Assembly: GCF_910596095.1 (NCBI RefSeq)
Contig: NC_056539.1
Location: 27,550,501-27,614,500 of the forward strand
Source: Thunnus maccoyii
Taxonomy: Eukaryota; Chordata; Actinopteri; Scombriformes; Scombridae
Direction: 5' to 3'
Length of the DNA: 64,000 bases
The position numbers and the translations under genes are program-made. Positions 40,301 through 53,000 of the stretch are shown one piece after another. Every line of letters starts with the position of its first letter. Within the stretch, counting starts at the first letter, position 1. The notes beneath the pieces were generated by a model. That model was not told where the DNA came from. It saw only the letters and a program-made list of their open reading frames with translations, and searched no databases.

Positions 40301-43300
40301 TATTAATCTACTTTTTTTTCCCCCAAGTTGACTGAGACCCTCAACCCCAACCAATTAGTTTACTAAGAGGGGGCAGCCCAAATAAGTCATACTCAGATTT
40401 TCTCTCTCTGGTTGTGTGTTTGGTGTGTGTGTAAACAGGAACAACAGATGAGAATTTAAACAAACTCATCCAACATGTAAAGATCGAGGACGAACGAGAG
40501 TTTATCCTGAACTGGAAAGAATTGGGAGTCCCCATCATCACATCGGTATGTGGAGAAGCATAAAGGTTGATTGATTTTAATGCTTTAATGATTGCAGAAA
40601 AGAATGCACCTTTAGATTAAAACTACAAACGATTGAAGCTAATGGCTTGAATTTCGACAGGGTTATTTTTTTGTTCTTTGTGTTGTTGTTTTTTCTATTC
40701 AGTTCTGTGATCAGTCCCAAATGAATCCTGGTCATTGTACTTTTGTTTCCAGCCCAGTTTCTTCTCACGCAAACCATCCAGACGGGATCGTTCCCAGGAA
40801 CAGACGTACAACCTCTCCAGGTGGACTCCTGGCATAAAAGATGTGATGGAGGTCAGTAAAACGAGATTAATATCAAAAATACACACTGGCTGGATTTGCT
40901 TTTTTTTTTTGCTGTCCTTAACAGGAAGCTCTGGGAACTATGTGTATTTTAATAGGTTAAGTAGCATAACTCAGAAGAAAGGACTTGGGTGCAGTTAGGA
41001 AGCAGCAGTTTAAAATGAGAGGGATATAGATCGGATGTAGGATAGGAAATGAAAAAGAAAAGAAGTTCTGGCATTAACATCTGTCTAATCTAAACATGTA
41101 GCTTGATGTAGGTCACCGTGCTACCCAAGACCCCCTCTGAATGGCATTCGTGAGAAAAATGATGAACAAAACTGTGAAAGTACCACAAAAGGAGGTTATC
41201 AGATTCAGGTCATCTGATAGGCAGTGTCATATATATGTTTGTGTTGTTCTGTAGCGCTTTATCCATGTGAAAAACATCACAACATCTTAGCATCTATAAG
41301 ACACAATAATGCAGCACTTATGTGTTGATCCCTGGGGCTGATCCTTTAACTTTGTTATGAGGCTTTGGATGTGCTGTTTCAGCAGCATCTCTCTGTACTG
41401 ACCCTCAAATGCTTTCATTGTATGTTAAATGCGTTCCATATAATATATCGTAGGGTGAGATTATATTTTGTGATAAAACACAGATGGGATGTCATAGTCA
41501 CCTGCTTTCTTGTTTGTTTGAACTGTAAAAAGTAAACTCTCATTTACATTTTTCATTCTGTCTTGTGATTAAGTTTGCTTGTGGCTGTTTCTTTTGAGGC
41601 CGGTAAGTTATATGAACCATAAAACAGAGGAAATAAAATATCAGTTCTGAGGCTGTTTCATTTAAAACTCTGCTGTTGAGTTCAATTCTCAGAAGTTGAT
41701 GGGGAACTGACAGACAGAGGTACACCAGTGTCCTTTAGTCATAAGATCTAAACTCATCAATTCACCTAATCTCAGTTCTGTAATTCAACAGAATTGAAAT
41801 TCCCCAAGTTGGTAATATTCTGGAGAGTATCGGATGAAGCTTGATAAACAGGAAAGAGGCCCTTGACCACAAAGAAAGAAAGTTGAGATTGTTTTTTTAC
41901 AAGGAAGGATCTTAAGGTTGAAATAATTATTTCAGTTGGTAGGGATCATTGTTGTAATTTGTAGCAAATTGAATATTTATGTAATTTTAATGGTGAAATA
42001 CATAAATCACAAGTCATAATAAGATAAATGTTAGTTTCAGAAAAAATGGAAAGAAGGAAATAACTGGCTGAACTGTAACGTAATCACGAGTTTTTTTTAT
42101 GTCTCCATACTGTTACTTTCTTTTCCGTTTTTACGTGAAACATTTTCTGAGCTTTCATCACCACCCTAGCACCTGGTCCGCTGTAGAGTTGCGGCGAACA
42201 GTTTCCTGCAGCAGGAAACAGATACGTTTTTGAGATGTGGGAGCATAACATCAGGTTGAAATCCGTTTAAACCAATTTGTTCCTTTTTTTTAAAAAAAAA
42301 AAAATCTGTGTACTTTTTAGTACCTAAAAGGATGAACCTTATATGTTGAGAAACCAATCTCAAATTTTAAGTCTGAGACAGAAATTGACAACTTGACAGC
42401 AGATTTTTTTCCCTGTCTTAAACTATTTTCGACATCCCCTTATGCATTTTGTAGTTAGCAGAAATTGTTGTGTAGTTATTTGCTTTCTCCGTAGTTAAAA
42501 GATTGCACCTACAGTTCTTGTACCTGCTGAGAGGAGTGGCACCAAAATCATATTTGTTTCTCTTCTAAATTTTCCTGTTCACTGTAAACACCACAGATTA
42601 TACTTGAAGTCTGGTGGTTGGAGGGGTCCTCTACTATTTTAAGTATTTCTACAGAATGTGCATCAGACAAAACTGTCAGAACTTTGAGATTATTTTGGTG
42701 CCGATCCTCTCAAAACGTTGGGTGATGTGACCTTAACATCTAGAAATCACAGATAAATGACAAATCTATTACTTTCAGGATGCTGTGGAGAACAAACTGG
42801 ACACCAAAGAATGGCCGCACCAGTCTGAATGTCCGGCTGCCTGGAATGGCTCTGGAGCTGTGAGGTGAGTTTTTTGAATAATCATATTAGAACACGGTCA
42901 ATAGTGTAATAGTGAAATAAATATTGATGTTCTGCAAGAAATGCTCTCATCAGACTTGTGTTTGCCTGATCCCAGTTAAGAGTGTTATGTCTGTCGTTTT
43001 CAAAATCTAATGGATGGTGGTTTAGGCTGAGTGCATGTGAGAGGGACCCGTAGATGAGGCAGGAATCAAAAATGCAGAGCTGTTTTATTTTATTTTCATT
43101 TCTTTGTAGGCTTTGTGGTTTAAACTCCGCAAAGAGAACAAAAAGTATGATTACATAAAACAGGAAAGCACTGATAACAGAACCAAAAACATTAATGAGA
43201 ATTATGTGAGAAACGAATTAAATCAAATAATGAATAAATCTCACTCACGTGACACACACAGCACATGGCTGTCGTCAAAAAGGACAAACAAAGGGACAAA

Positions 43301-44207
43301 GGCAAACATAGGTGTGTTTTCTCCTCCGCCTGGGAAGTGGTCAGGTGACTCCTTGGTGGGGACAACGTCATTAGAATGAGTTGACCTGACATGGATCATT
43401 TTTCCGTATATTTCCTTGTACTAGTACAGACACTATGACAAGTTGTCTCCCTCTAGTGATGACTTTGAACACTAACATTCAGTTTAGTGTTAGTTCTGAG
43501 TGACTAACACAAGGAGAGTCCCTTTCCATGTTTTGCTTCCACTTTTTCCAATAAATTTTGTTTGTTTATTTCCGTTGTCTATCCTCTGCTTCACAGTGCC
43601 CGTCAGAAGCACAAAGCCAGTGCTCAGGACGAACGCCGGTCCGGCTCACGCCTCATCATCTTTGTCATAGGAGGAATCAGTTACTCTGAGATGCGCAGCG
43701 CCTACGAGGTCACGCAGGCAGTCAAATCCTGTCAGGTCATCATAGGTGGGCATTTATACAAGATTATAGTTCGACTTCCCTCAGTATCTCCTAACGAGCT
43801 TGTACTCAGTCACTGAACATTTCTGTTCTTATTAAATCTAGTTGACAAAAAAGATGATTTAGTGACTCAGTGAGTTGTTGCTATTCAAATTAACTAAAGG
43901 AAGCTCAGAGACAGTATTATAAGCTTGCATTAAATTGGTGTTTTTGCCTAAAAAAGAGCCTCTGAATTGTCAACAGACAGCAACTGCTTGTTCTGATTTC
44001 CTGCTGCTTTACACCCCCTGCTGGAGCCAATAAGAACTGTGAAAGGTTTTTATTTTATAATTTGGGATCTAATTATTTTTTACTTTGATTTCAGGGTCTT
44101 CCCACATTTTGACCCCCACCAGTCTCCTGGATGACATCAAGGCCCTGAGCAAACGCCCCATGGAGACCTTTACAATAGAGGAGAAAGGCAACGCCTATGA
44201 AGCCTAA
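34361..44207 (+). CDS. stxbp3: Syntaxin-binding protein 3 (Munc18-3/Munc18c)
   Basis: Nineteen exons: 34361-34406, 36409-36458, 36660-36741, 36862-36938, 37038-37110, 37234-37334, 37783-37928, 38334-38427, 38629-38753, 38841-38939, 39043-39100, 39193-39258, 39588-39668, 40020-40155, 40439-40545, 40753-40851, 42779-42864, 43597-43745, 44095-44207. Sum 1788 bases, 595 residues plus TAA, every junction GT-AG and in phase; the length matches mammalian STXBP3 (about 592). It is a Sec1/Munc18 protein. Diagnostic stretches include [36 protein letters not shown] and [19 protein letters not shown]. From family knowledge it binds syntaxin-4 and controls SNARE assembly at the plasma membrane, for example in insulin-stimulated GLUT4 delivery and platelet or mast-cell secretion. 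No catalytic site is expected. The ATG lies 55 bases after a perfect CRE. Introns 1 (34407-36408) and 16 (40852-42778) are the longest; intron 1 contains two MITEs. Confidence 0.97.
34954..35619. mobile_element. 666-bp inverted-repeat MITE flanked by TTAA
   Basis: The left end TTAAAGGAAAGGTTTA and the reverse complement of the right end TTAAAGGACAGGTTCACA begin imperfect inverted arms of about 80 bases. Shared blocks include GTCTTAAAACAA and GAACAYTGAAA. TTAA is present at both boundaries, the target duplication of the piggyBac class. No coding capacity. It lies in stxbp3 intron 1. Confidence 0.75.
35646..35883. mobile_element. 238-bp palindromic MITE
   Basis: Terminal inverted repeats begin ACACTCAGTT on both strands (35646-35655 and 35883-35874). 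Two perfect internal palindromes, AACCTTCATGAAGGTT (35703-35718) and ACCTTCATGAAGGT (35795-35808), sit symmetrically inside. AAATAG occurs close to both outer edges. It lies in stxbp3 intron 1, 26 bases from the preceding MITE. Confidence 0.75.
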
Positions 44208-44768
44208 CTAACAATGTCCCCAAACCCCCCGACCCCCCGCCTCTTTACATCTCACATCAGTCAGCACAACTTCCTCAATGGAAAACTGAAGGGAATTTAC
44301 CGTATACTCATCTTTATGTTTTCATACTATTTTCAGATCTGTTGCACATTTACATTTAGGTTTGAGGACACATTCACTTTTAACCTCTGATGCTCCTCTT
44401 GGAGAGAGTTTGTCACAAGAAGTTAGCCTCCTCATGGCTTTTGTAGTTTGATATTGACATATTAAAAGTGAATTAGCCTCACCCTATTAGGATCATTTTA
44501 GTAAAAAAAAAAAGTCTAACCTGCCTTTCTGTGTTTGCCTTTGTCTTAAAGATATTACAGTTACATGTTGAAAAACCTCTGAAGCTCTCAGAGGCAGAAT
44601 GGAGGGGGAAAGTAGCGCTAAGCTAATGTATATACTGTATGTAAGCACTGAATCCCTGCTCTGCCATTCTGACTTATTTTGTCACTACTGTTTATAAACA
44701 CTTAATGTAATTTGAAGAGTGTTTTTAACATAGAGTATGTACTTTTTTCTTTAATTGAACAACTGACT

Positions 44769-44774
44769 AATAAA
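44769..44774 (+). promoter_or_regulatory. stxbp3: Polyadenylation signal for stxbp3
   Basis: AATAAA lies 562 bases after the stxbp3 stop codon. The intervening 3' UTR (44208-44768) has no open frame of interest. Confidence 0.6.
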
Positions 44775-46855
44775 TGGATGAAGTGGTTCAAATTATGTTT
44801 ATGTTAATGTTTGTTAATTCATTAATAATCATGTTGCATTGTTTCTGGATGGAGTTAAAAATATCAAGTCTGTGTTAGACAGATACAAAATCACTTCTGT
44901 TCCTTCACTTGTTTTTATGCTGTTGTGAAAATGCAGTAAACAAAACAACGTTGGGACATTATTTCATTACCTGAAAGTACCATAATTAAAACCTAATTCC
45001 ATTTGTTCAGCTCGCTCCGACTCTTATCTGATATACATTTAAGAATTGGGGTGCAATGTGTGTGTTTGCATAGGGTGAACAACGTTTTGTGGAAAGAATT
45101 GTGGTTAAAGCACTAAATCACTCTGGCCCATTGGAACAGCAGTAACGTAATATCCATCACCTTCATAAACAGACGGCAATGTGCTCAATAGAAAGTCAGC
45201 AGGAACCGCTGGTGTCCAATGAACATGCTGCACTCAAACCTGCTGAACAGACAATAGGGGAACCAAAGATATGAGGCTCCTGTGATGTCATAGATCAAAT
45301 CTGACCTCCTTCTCCTACATGCATTATGCTTTAGTTACATGACATTTACATTGAAACTACATATTCAAGTATGTACACAATACAAACATGTATACATATT
45401 TCCTGTGTGTTTTTTCAAAGGGGCAAACATGAGAGGGGTGTTGTATCCTGTATGTATGTAGGCTTTGTACTGTAAGTAACTGGGACACACCATACAGTGT
45501 ATTGAATCAATAGGAAATGAACGGTTGGATGGATTTATTCCAAATTGTAGCATAACCGGATAGTAAAAACAGAAAGGTGAGGAGTGAAGGAAAGACTCTG
45601 TTTCACTAGGCTTCAAAAGGCTTAAATTGCTATCTAGTTGGGTAAAATTTAAATATATGTGAATACAAGGTGTTATATGCTAAGATTTGCTTGAATATTC
45701 TAACAGGGCATTTCATGAGAAGCCAAAAGAAAAACAATATGCATGATAAAATCATCTGTTTATAACTGGGTTCATAGAACAGATGTATTAAATAATTAAA
45801 GGTAGCGCGATTGTGTTTACAGTTACACATTTGGAATTTAGTGGCACTTAAATCAGCAAAACAAAACCGATTTTTGTTTTGTGGGCATTTATGATGGAGA
45901 CAGACAACAGGACACTGATTATGATCTGATTTCCTGTGATTCTTCAAAACACATCCCTCATACCCTCATGTGTGGGAGTTGGAGCAGACAGGCTGGCTCT
46001 TTAACAGTCAGCTTAAACTCAGAATCACATTAAATTCATTTTTGTTCGTAAGTAAATAGAAATATAAAATATTTTTAAGCAATAAGGGTGTGTCTCAGGA
46101 TTAAGTTGTTCAGTTTTTGGATGCTATTGAGACATATACTATACATAACATTATATTACAACACTACACAAAACTGATCTCTTGTCACATGTCTTGAAAC
46201 ATGTAGGCCTAATAGAAATAATTTTCTACACAGCTCTGATGACACTGTGATGATAACTGTGTCATCCACCACCACATAACATCCAATACTTCCACTGCAG
46301 CAGTGTCAGTCACAGCTAAAGTGTCAGGTGTCATATGAACACACACATACTCACAGGGTGGTCCTGCTTCATTAAGCCTACATAGAGGGGCACTTACACC
46401 CAACAAGGATGATCCTGCTCTGTGACAATGACCTACTCTCATTTTCCACTCTTATTTATATTTCATTAGGCCACAGCCTGCAGGGAGGTTATTATGGACC
46501 CTTACGGACATTCAAAACTCCTAATTTCACAGGGGGGAAAAGACTGAAAATAAATGAACTTTTCTTTCATAAGTATACTTTATATTTTATATTTAATGCC
46601 TTCATGAATAAACCCATGAATAAATTCCTAATAATTCCGTTATAGCCTATGTGTCTTTACTTTTTAAAACTATGGCATTTCTGATTAATGAGTCTTAATT
46701 AAATTGATTAATTAGTTCAATTTAAAGATAAAATTGAGTGGTTTTATTTGTAGTGAATACTGCCGAGATATTGTTACTTTGTCGGTCAATAAAAGTAACT
46801 TTAACCTGGGAGATCATCTTGAAAAATCGGAATAAAACTCTTCTTAAACTTTGTC
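44775..46855. other. Intergenic region stxbp3 / ankmy1
   Basis: AT-rich sequence without recognisable exons, repeats or RNAs up to the CpG-containing ankmy1 promoter. Confidence 0.6.
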
Positions 46856-46865
46856 TGCGCATGCG
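46856..46865. promoter_or_regulatory. ankmy1: NRF1-like site upstream of ankmy1
   Basis: TGCGCATGCG followed by TG is close to the NRF1 palindrome and sits about 200 bases upstream of the chosen ankmy1 ATG in a small CpG-containing segment. Confidence 0.4.
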
Positions 46866-46889
46866 TGAGAGCTCCTCGCGGATTCTACT

Positions 46890-46903
46890 GTCGTCATGAC
46901 AAC
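46890..46903. promoter_or_regulatory. ankmy1: X-box-like (RFX) motif upstream of ankmy1
   Basis: GTCGTCATGACAAC matches the RFX X-box pattern (GTNRCC then RGYAAC) with one mismatch in each half. It lies about 160 bases before the ATG, the usual distance for X-boxes of ciliary genes. Suggestive only. Confidence 0.3.
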
Positions 46904-47063
46904 CAGCGCTTACAGGAAAGTCAAAACTCAAATCTGACCTCTGACAAGTTTTCTCCTCCAGCGTAAATACATTAGTCGTTTTTATAACTAACCTAGTTAT
47001 AAGAAGTTGTACTCAAATGGATTCAGGTGGGTTGTTTTGAGGAAGGCTACGGCCCCGGTTGAA

Positions 47064-50000
47064 ATGCTGTCGACCTGCAAAGGTGTTGCGGCAGCTCCGG
47101 GGCGAGGTGCGGAGCCGGGGGCCGGGAGTCAAAGCAACGGCCTCAGAGGAGCTCGACTCGGAGAAGAGAGACGAGAAGGACCCGGCGTTCAGGAGTGGCC
47201 CGACGGATCCAAATATGAGGGAGAGTTTGTTAACGGCTTCAAACACGGCAAAGGAAGGTACAGCTGGAGAAATGGAGAGGTAACGTGAACTTAAAATGAT
47301 AAAGACTCAGAGAAAACATGATGTGCGTGTCTTCTTTTTCCATTTGAGGGTTAGTTAGCTGAGTTTTAATGAACCTTAATTTATATTTCTCCAAAGAGAG
47401 ACTATAGCTACTAGTAGTAGGTTGTTCAACTATGGTGTGTAGCCGGTGTATGACAGGCAAAAAGCTTCTTCAACATAAAAATAATTACTATGTTGTTGTT
47501 AGTCCGTGAATGATGTCACTATCTGTCTCTCCTCTCTGTTTATCCTTTGTGTAGTACTATGAGGGCTCTTTCTACAAAGACTACAGACATGGTGATGGAG
47601 TGTACTGTTGGCCCACAGGCCACAAGTTCATTGGCAAGTTCTACCTCAACAGAAAGGAAGGATATGGACAACAGCTGTTCCCTGATGGAGCCACATTTCA
47701 GGTAAACTGGAGGGACAGATTGTTTGTTTTAGTTTATAGATAATAGTGAATATCAACAAGCCTCTCCTCTCCTCTCCAGGGTTTGTACCACGCTGACCAG
47801 AGGTTTGGTCCAGGTGTAGTTAGTTATCCAGACCAGCGTCAGGATGTGGGTCTGTGGCTTGGGAAGCGCCTGCTAAAGCTCTGTACCTCTATAGAGGGAG
47901 GTTTCAGCCTGAAGAACTTTCCTGAATATGCTGCCTATATGGACCCGGTTGTCAACACAGATTCTCTAAGTCAGGTAAAATAATAATCCTACAACAGGCT
48001 AAAACAAGTTCATTTTCATACTTGTATTTGGTTTTTAAAAAAATCATGTTTTATTATAGTTAAAACACTGTTGAGATCTCCTTGTCACACTATCCAAAAC
48101 CATGTTTAAAACAACTTTGAGACACAGGATTGTTGTATTTTGAGTGTGTTTTAAGCTCCACTGATTTATTTTTATCACTGGTAAATCTTCCAATCCGCCT
48201 TACTGGACAGTATAAACATGTGTAAACATGTGGTGCTTACACAAAAAATGTGTTAAATATATCTATATGGTTACATTTCCTCTTTTCTGTCTCCTCTTAT
48301 CAGCCTCCCATTCTTTCTAGCGGTCTGCAGACAAAAGCCAGGACAGACTCTGGGGTAACATATTTTTATAATGAACTACTATATTGGTTTTTGACTTTAC
48401 TCAAAACAAAGCAAAGCAATCTATTAAAACTAATTTAATTTTCCCCCATTCCTTTGTGGAAAAGACATATTTTGTTGGAGCACAAATAACCACTTTCACT
48501 CGATTAGATTCACATTTAGCATGGAGGACAAAAGTTGTTACTTTTCATGAGTCTTCTGTAGTCACTACACTTCCATACTCTCCATCTTCCTCAGGTAGAC
48601 ACAGACAGACATCTGCTGTCAGATGAGAATTTTATTCTTCCCCCTGGCCTGGAGAGTTACTCGACGGATGGTGACCACCTGCCGCTGCCCCCTGGTCGTA
48701 GAAGAGAGCTGGATCAACACTTCTATGGCGAGCTGTGGGAGCCAGACGCTCACCCGTACCTAGGCTATGAGCGAGACCCACTCTCCACTCTTCCCTTACA
48801 AGCCCGCATGCTGGCTCACATACACAAACACAGGTCAGATATATCTTAAAAAGTACTGTTTGAGTATAGCAAAACTGTGTGTATTGAGAAAAAGAAAAAT
48901 ACCTACACATCATTTCAAGGTATGACTGCATACTGTATTAAAAGTGAGATTAAATTATAAGTTTGCCAATGTATTTGTGTGTGTTTCTCTCAGACTACAG
49001 GCTGAAAATGTGGACTGGGATGTTGCAGCAGTTCTCTCTCTAAACAGGGACAGTTTTGGCCCAAAAGGCCCTTTGGAAGTCAGTTCAGAGATGTTGATTG
49101 AGCAGGCGTCCAGAGGGGAACTACAGGAGGTTTCACAAATTCTTCAGACGGGCTTTGTCCACCCTGATGTAGCAGATTCACAGGGACACACTGCACTGAT
49201 CGCTGCCACAGTAACACATTCAATTTATTTCATTTTCATTTGTTTGTTAATTTCATTTGTTCACTGATTTGATCTTTGATTATTATCCTTTAACAAGAAA
49301 ATCCTTTGGAAACCCACACTGGAGTCAACAATTCAATTATTACAGTTAACAATTATGTGAAAATTCAAAGGTTTTTTTTTTTTTTTAATTTATTTTTGTC
49401 TTAATCTTTGATTTTAGTCTCATTCCTTTGATGAGTATTTATTGTCTCTATTGTGTCTTTCTAAAACAAGTTTGTCTCTCTGTTTCTTTCTTTTGTTTTG
49501 TCTTATTATCTGTCAGGTAAACTGCCATAATGATGTGATCCAGCTGTTGTTGGATATGGGTGCTGATATTGACAAGTTGAATTGTGAGGGCATGTCTGCC
49601 CTGGCTGTATGTCATGTCCTCTACTACCCTTTTCAGTCTCTGCAGACCACGTCATCTGAACCACCAGACAAAACACAAGTAAAATTCTATTTTATGTGGT
49701 TCTTCTCTGTGTTGCCTCATCACCTCTAGTATTGTAGTTCATATGCATTTAAATGAAGCGAGCTCACATATACTGTATGTTTATACTGACATTTTTGCAC
49801 TGTGATGTGTCATCAGGTTTTAAGGTCTCAGTCACCGTGTGGGAACAGTCCTCAGATCAGCCCACTGGACCTCACTACAGACACACCCAACCCTAACAGC
49901 AGACCTCAGACCACTAACACAACTCTGAGCAACCAGACCAATGAGAGTCACATCTCTGACCAGTAAGGATACAACTAGAGTAATATCACCTCTGTTACAT

Positions 50001-53000
50001 GCTATTAGTGTTCTGCAGAAAATGTATATTCTATCTTGGGAGTGGATGTCTCACACGTATAAGAATCAGGACAAAACATAATCAATGATACGTTTAATCT
50101 GGTAAAATATTGTAATTTTTAATCATATAAATCTGGCACTTGCTCCAATTACCACCTGTTTGACCACTTATGGAGTGTGCATATAAAACCTGTGCATTCT
50201 TTCTTTTTTCAGGGTAACAGAAGATCTAACTGAGCACATCTCACATCATAGCCATAAAGTGTCCAATGACAGTGAACTTACCGCTTACCGCTGCACTAGC
50301 CCGAATGAACCTGAGACCCCTGCAGACACTGAACACCTTCGGGAGAAGGAAAGAGGAGAGATAGTGGGAGAAGGAGGGGAGAGAGACAGCAGTGAGACAG
50401 AAAGAGTGGAGAATGTTAGAGAGAGGGAAGTAAGGAGCGGAAGGGAGGATGAGGAAGAGAGCAAAGGGGAGGGAAGAGAGAAAGAGGGAGAATGTGATCA
50501 AATGTGGGAAAGTGGGGAAACAGAAATAAAGGGGCTGGAAAGATATTTTAATGAAAGAGAAACTGAAGAGGTTGGTGTAGAGTTTGGAGAGAAGAGAAAA
50601 ACTGAGTCAGGAAAAGAGAATGTAGATATAAGAGAGGAGGTTGAGGAAGGTTTCGAGAAGTTAATGAGGGGTTTTAATGAAGACGATGAAGAGGAGAGAG
50701 AAGAGAGAGGAAGCCAAGGGGTGCCTGGTGTGGAGCGCTCCATTCAGGTGATGGATGGTCACATTGCACTGGGCAGCGTGCAGTGGAGGGAACGTCAAGC
50801 TAAAGCAGGAGGAAGACTTCAGGTAAAGAGCACAGACGTCCCGTCCTGTAACTGATTTAACAACTTTGTAGCTCTTTTAACTCACTCGTCTGTCTGCAGC
50901 AGGGCAAAGACAAAGGACTGACTCCGAAAGAAACCTTTGACTCCGCCCGCTCCATCCACAGCTATGAAATTCGGGTCACAGAGGAAGTGATGCAGCGCTC
51001 AGCAGAAGCTCTGAGTCACGCAGGGATTCCTCAGCACTCGGACACACAGGAGACTGTACGCAAGATGGCTGCTATGAAAACTGAGTTAGTTAATCCCGTT
51101 CCTCCCTGTCATCTCTTTTCCTGTGCTGTTTGTTTTTTTCTGATGTTCTGTTTTTTTGTGTATACTGCGTACGTCCACTTATATGTGTGCAAATTCTATG
51201 TGTGCGCTCGTCTCATCAGGCACCGTGTTCGTTTGAGCACGCTGAAGCTGTTATTGGAACGGGGAGCTGACCCCAACGTATCCAGGGTCCCCATGCCTGT
51301 CCTCTTTTTGGCCATTATGGCGGCTGACACTGAGGCTGTCAGGAGACTTCTGCTATGTGGAGCTCGCACTGACATTTCCCTTCCACCTGAGGTAGCAGCT
51401 CACTTTTTACTTCCTTTTCTTTATATCAAATATCATCAAAGGTCAGTTAATTGAAAACTGGGGCCAGCAGTTCTTTTTCCGTACTGAATAGGTTTTTAGT
51501 ATAATCAAGTTTTATAGTTCACAGTTGTTACACTCTAATGCACCACTCCTTTCTGCCTTGCACAAACCACACTACAATGCTGAATTAACCAACTAAACAT
51601 TTTAACGTTTTTTGACAGAGGAAAGGCCTATATCCCCTGCATGTAGCTGCATCACTGCAAGGTCCAGCAGGTCCCAGAATCACAGAGCTGCTGCTGCACA
51701 CTGCTACAGATCCAGACGCACAGGCATGTGACCAGTATGAGATCTATGAACAGGATAAGGTGTGTATGTTCTTCAACCTTTATCAGAGTCCTTAGTGGTA
51801 ATTGTTATGAGGATAGTTGAACTGGTAAGAAAAGAGTTGCAGTCTGAGTCTTTTACATATTTCCATGAAGGCCCAGAAACCACAGAGCAACAATGAGAGC
51901 CCATGTCCCAGAGAAGGAGGACGAACGGCTCTGCACGTGGCTTGCCAGAGAGACAGCGATTACCGGGTGAGTACATTACTGTATATGCACACAGTCAGAT
52001 TATTCAAAAGGGCGCCTGTGGCTCAGGAGGAAGACCAGGTCATCCACTAATAATAGAGGTTGGTTGTTCGGTCTCCGGCTGCTCCTGTCCACGTCATCTC
52101 GGGCAAGACTGGAAACCCCAGATTGCTCCTGATGGTTCCACCAGCACTTTGCATCAGTGTGTGAGTGTGTGTGTGTGTGAATGGGTGAATGTGGATGGCA
52201 AAATGAAAAGAGCTTTGGAAAAAATGCAATTTAAAGTCCATTTATACACATCATCGCTCGTGAAACACAATGCAAAATGTTCAAATCAGTAGTCGCACAC
52301 ATGATAACTGCTATCATGTTACACACTCACAAATCCATGCAGAGCCCGTTCATTTTGTTGGAATTGTTATATTGAGTTTACTGTACTTTGGACAGAGTCT
52401 CTGTCATTTATTTGATTCTGAAGAAAATGCAAAGTTATCATCTGGCTAAGACTATATTTCATATTTAATATCCTTGCTACTAAATCAAAACTTTACATGG
52501 CTATTATATTACCTTACCCAAAAGTTACTCAGAATCGCAGGAGGTTTAGTGAAAGTGAATCACAAAAGTAGTGATTTTCTCTATTTCAACAACTTGTGTG
52601 CTTGTTTTTTTTGTTTGTTTGTTTTTTTTGCAGAATGCCAGCAAGGTGGTAGCCCTCCTGCTCTCCCACAGAGCGAACACAAACCTCCTCTGGAGTGGAC
52701 ACTCACCTCTCTCCCTGGCAATAGCAAGTGGCAATGACCTGGTAGCCCCCCCACACAGACACACACAGACACTCCACAGACTCACACTTATATACATGCC
52801 CACTAAAACTCACTCTGTCCTGGACCTGTTCCTTTTTTCTTGCTCAGGCAGTGGAGGAGCTTTTGAAAGGTGGTGCAGATCCCAACATCCCCTTGGGCTG
52901 CAGAGTGGGCAGCGCCCTCTGTGTCCTCGCCAACATCAACTACCACTTGGGTGGCAACAGAGCTAAGCTGGTACACACCAATACACACATTTACACAGAC

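Noticed and set aside
43113-43379. 88-codon Lys/Asn-rich open frame in stxbp3 intron 17
   Set aside because: Low-complexity intronic sequence that resembles interspersed repeat material; stxbp3 splices cleanly over it.
50498-50743. Minus-strand Ser-rich open frame
   Set aside because: It is the antisense shadow of the Glu/Arg-rich ankmy1 exon; GAG/GAA codons read as CTC/TTC and TCT in reverse.
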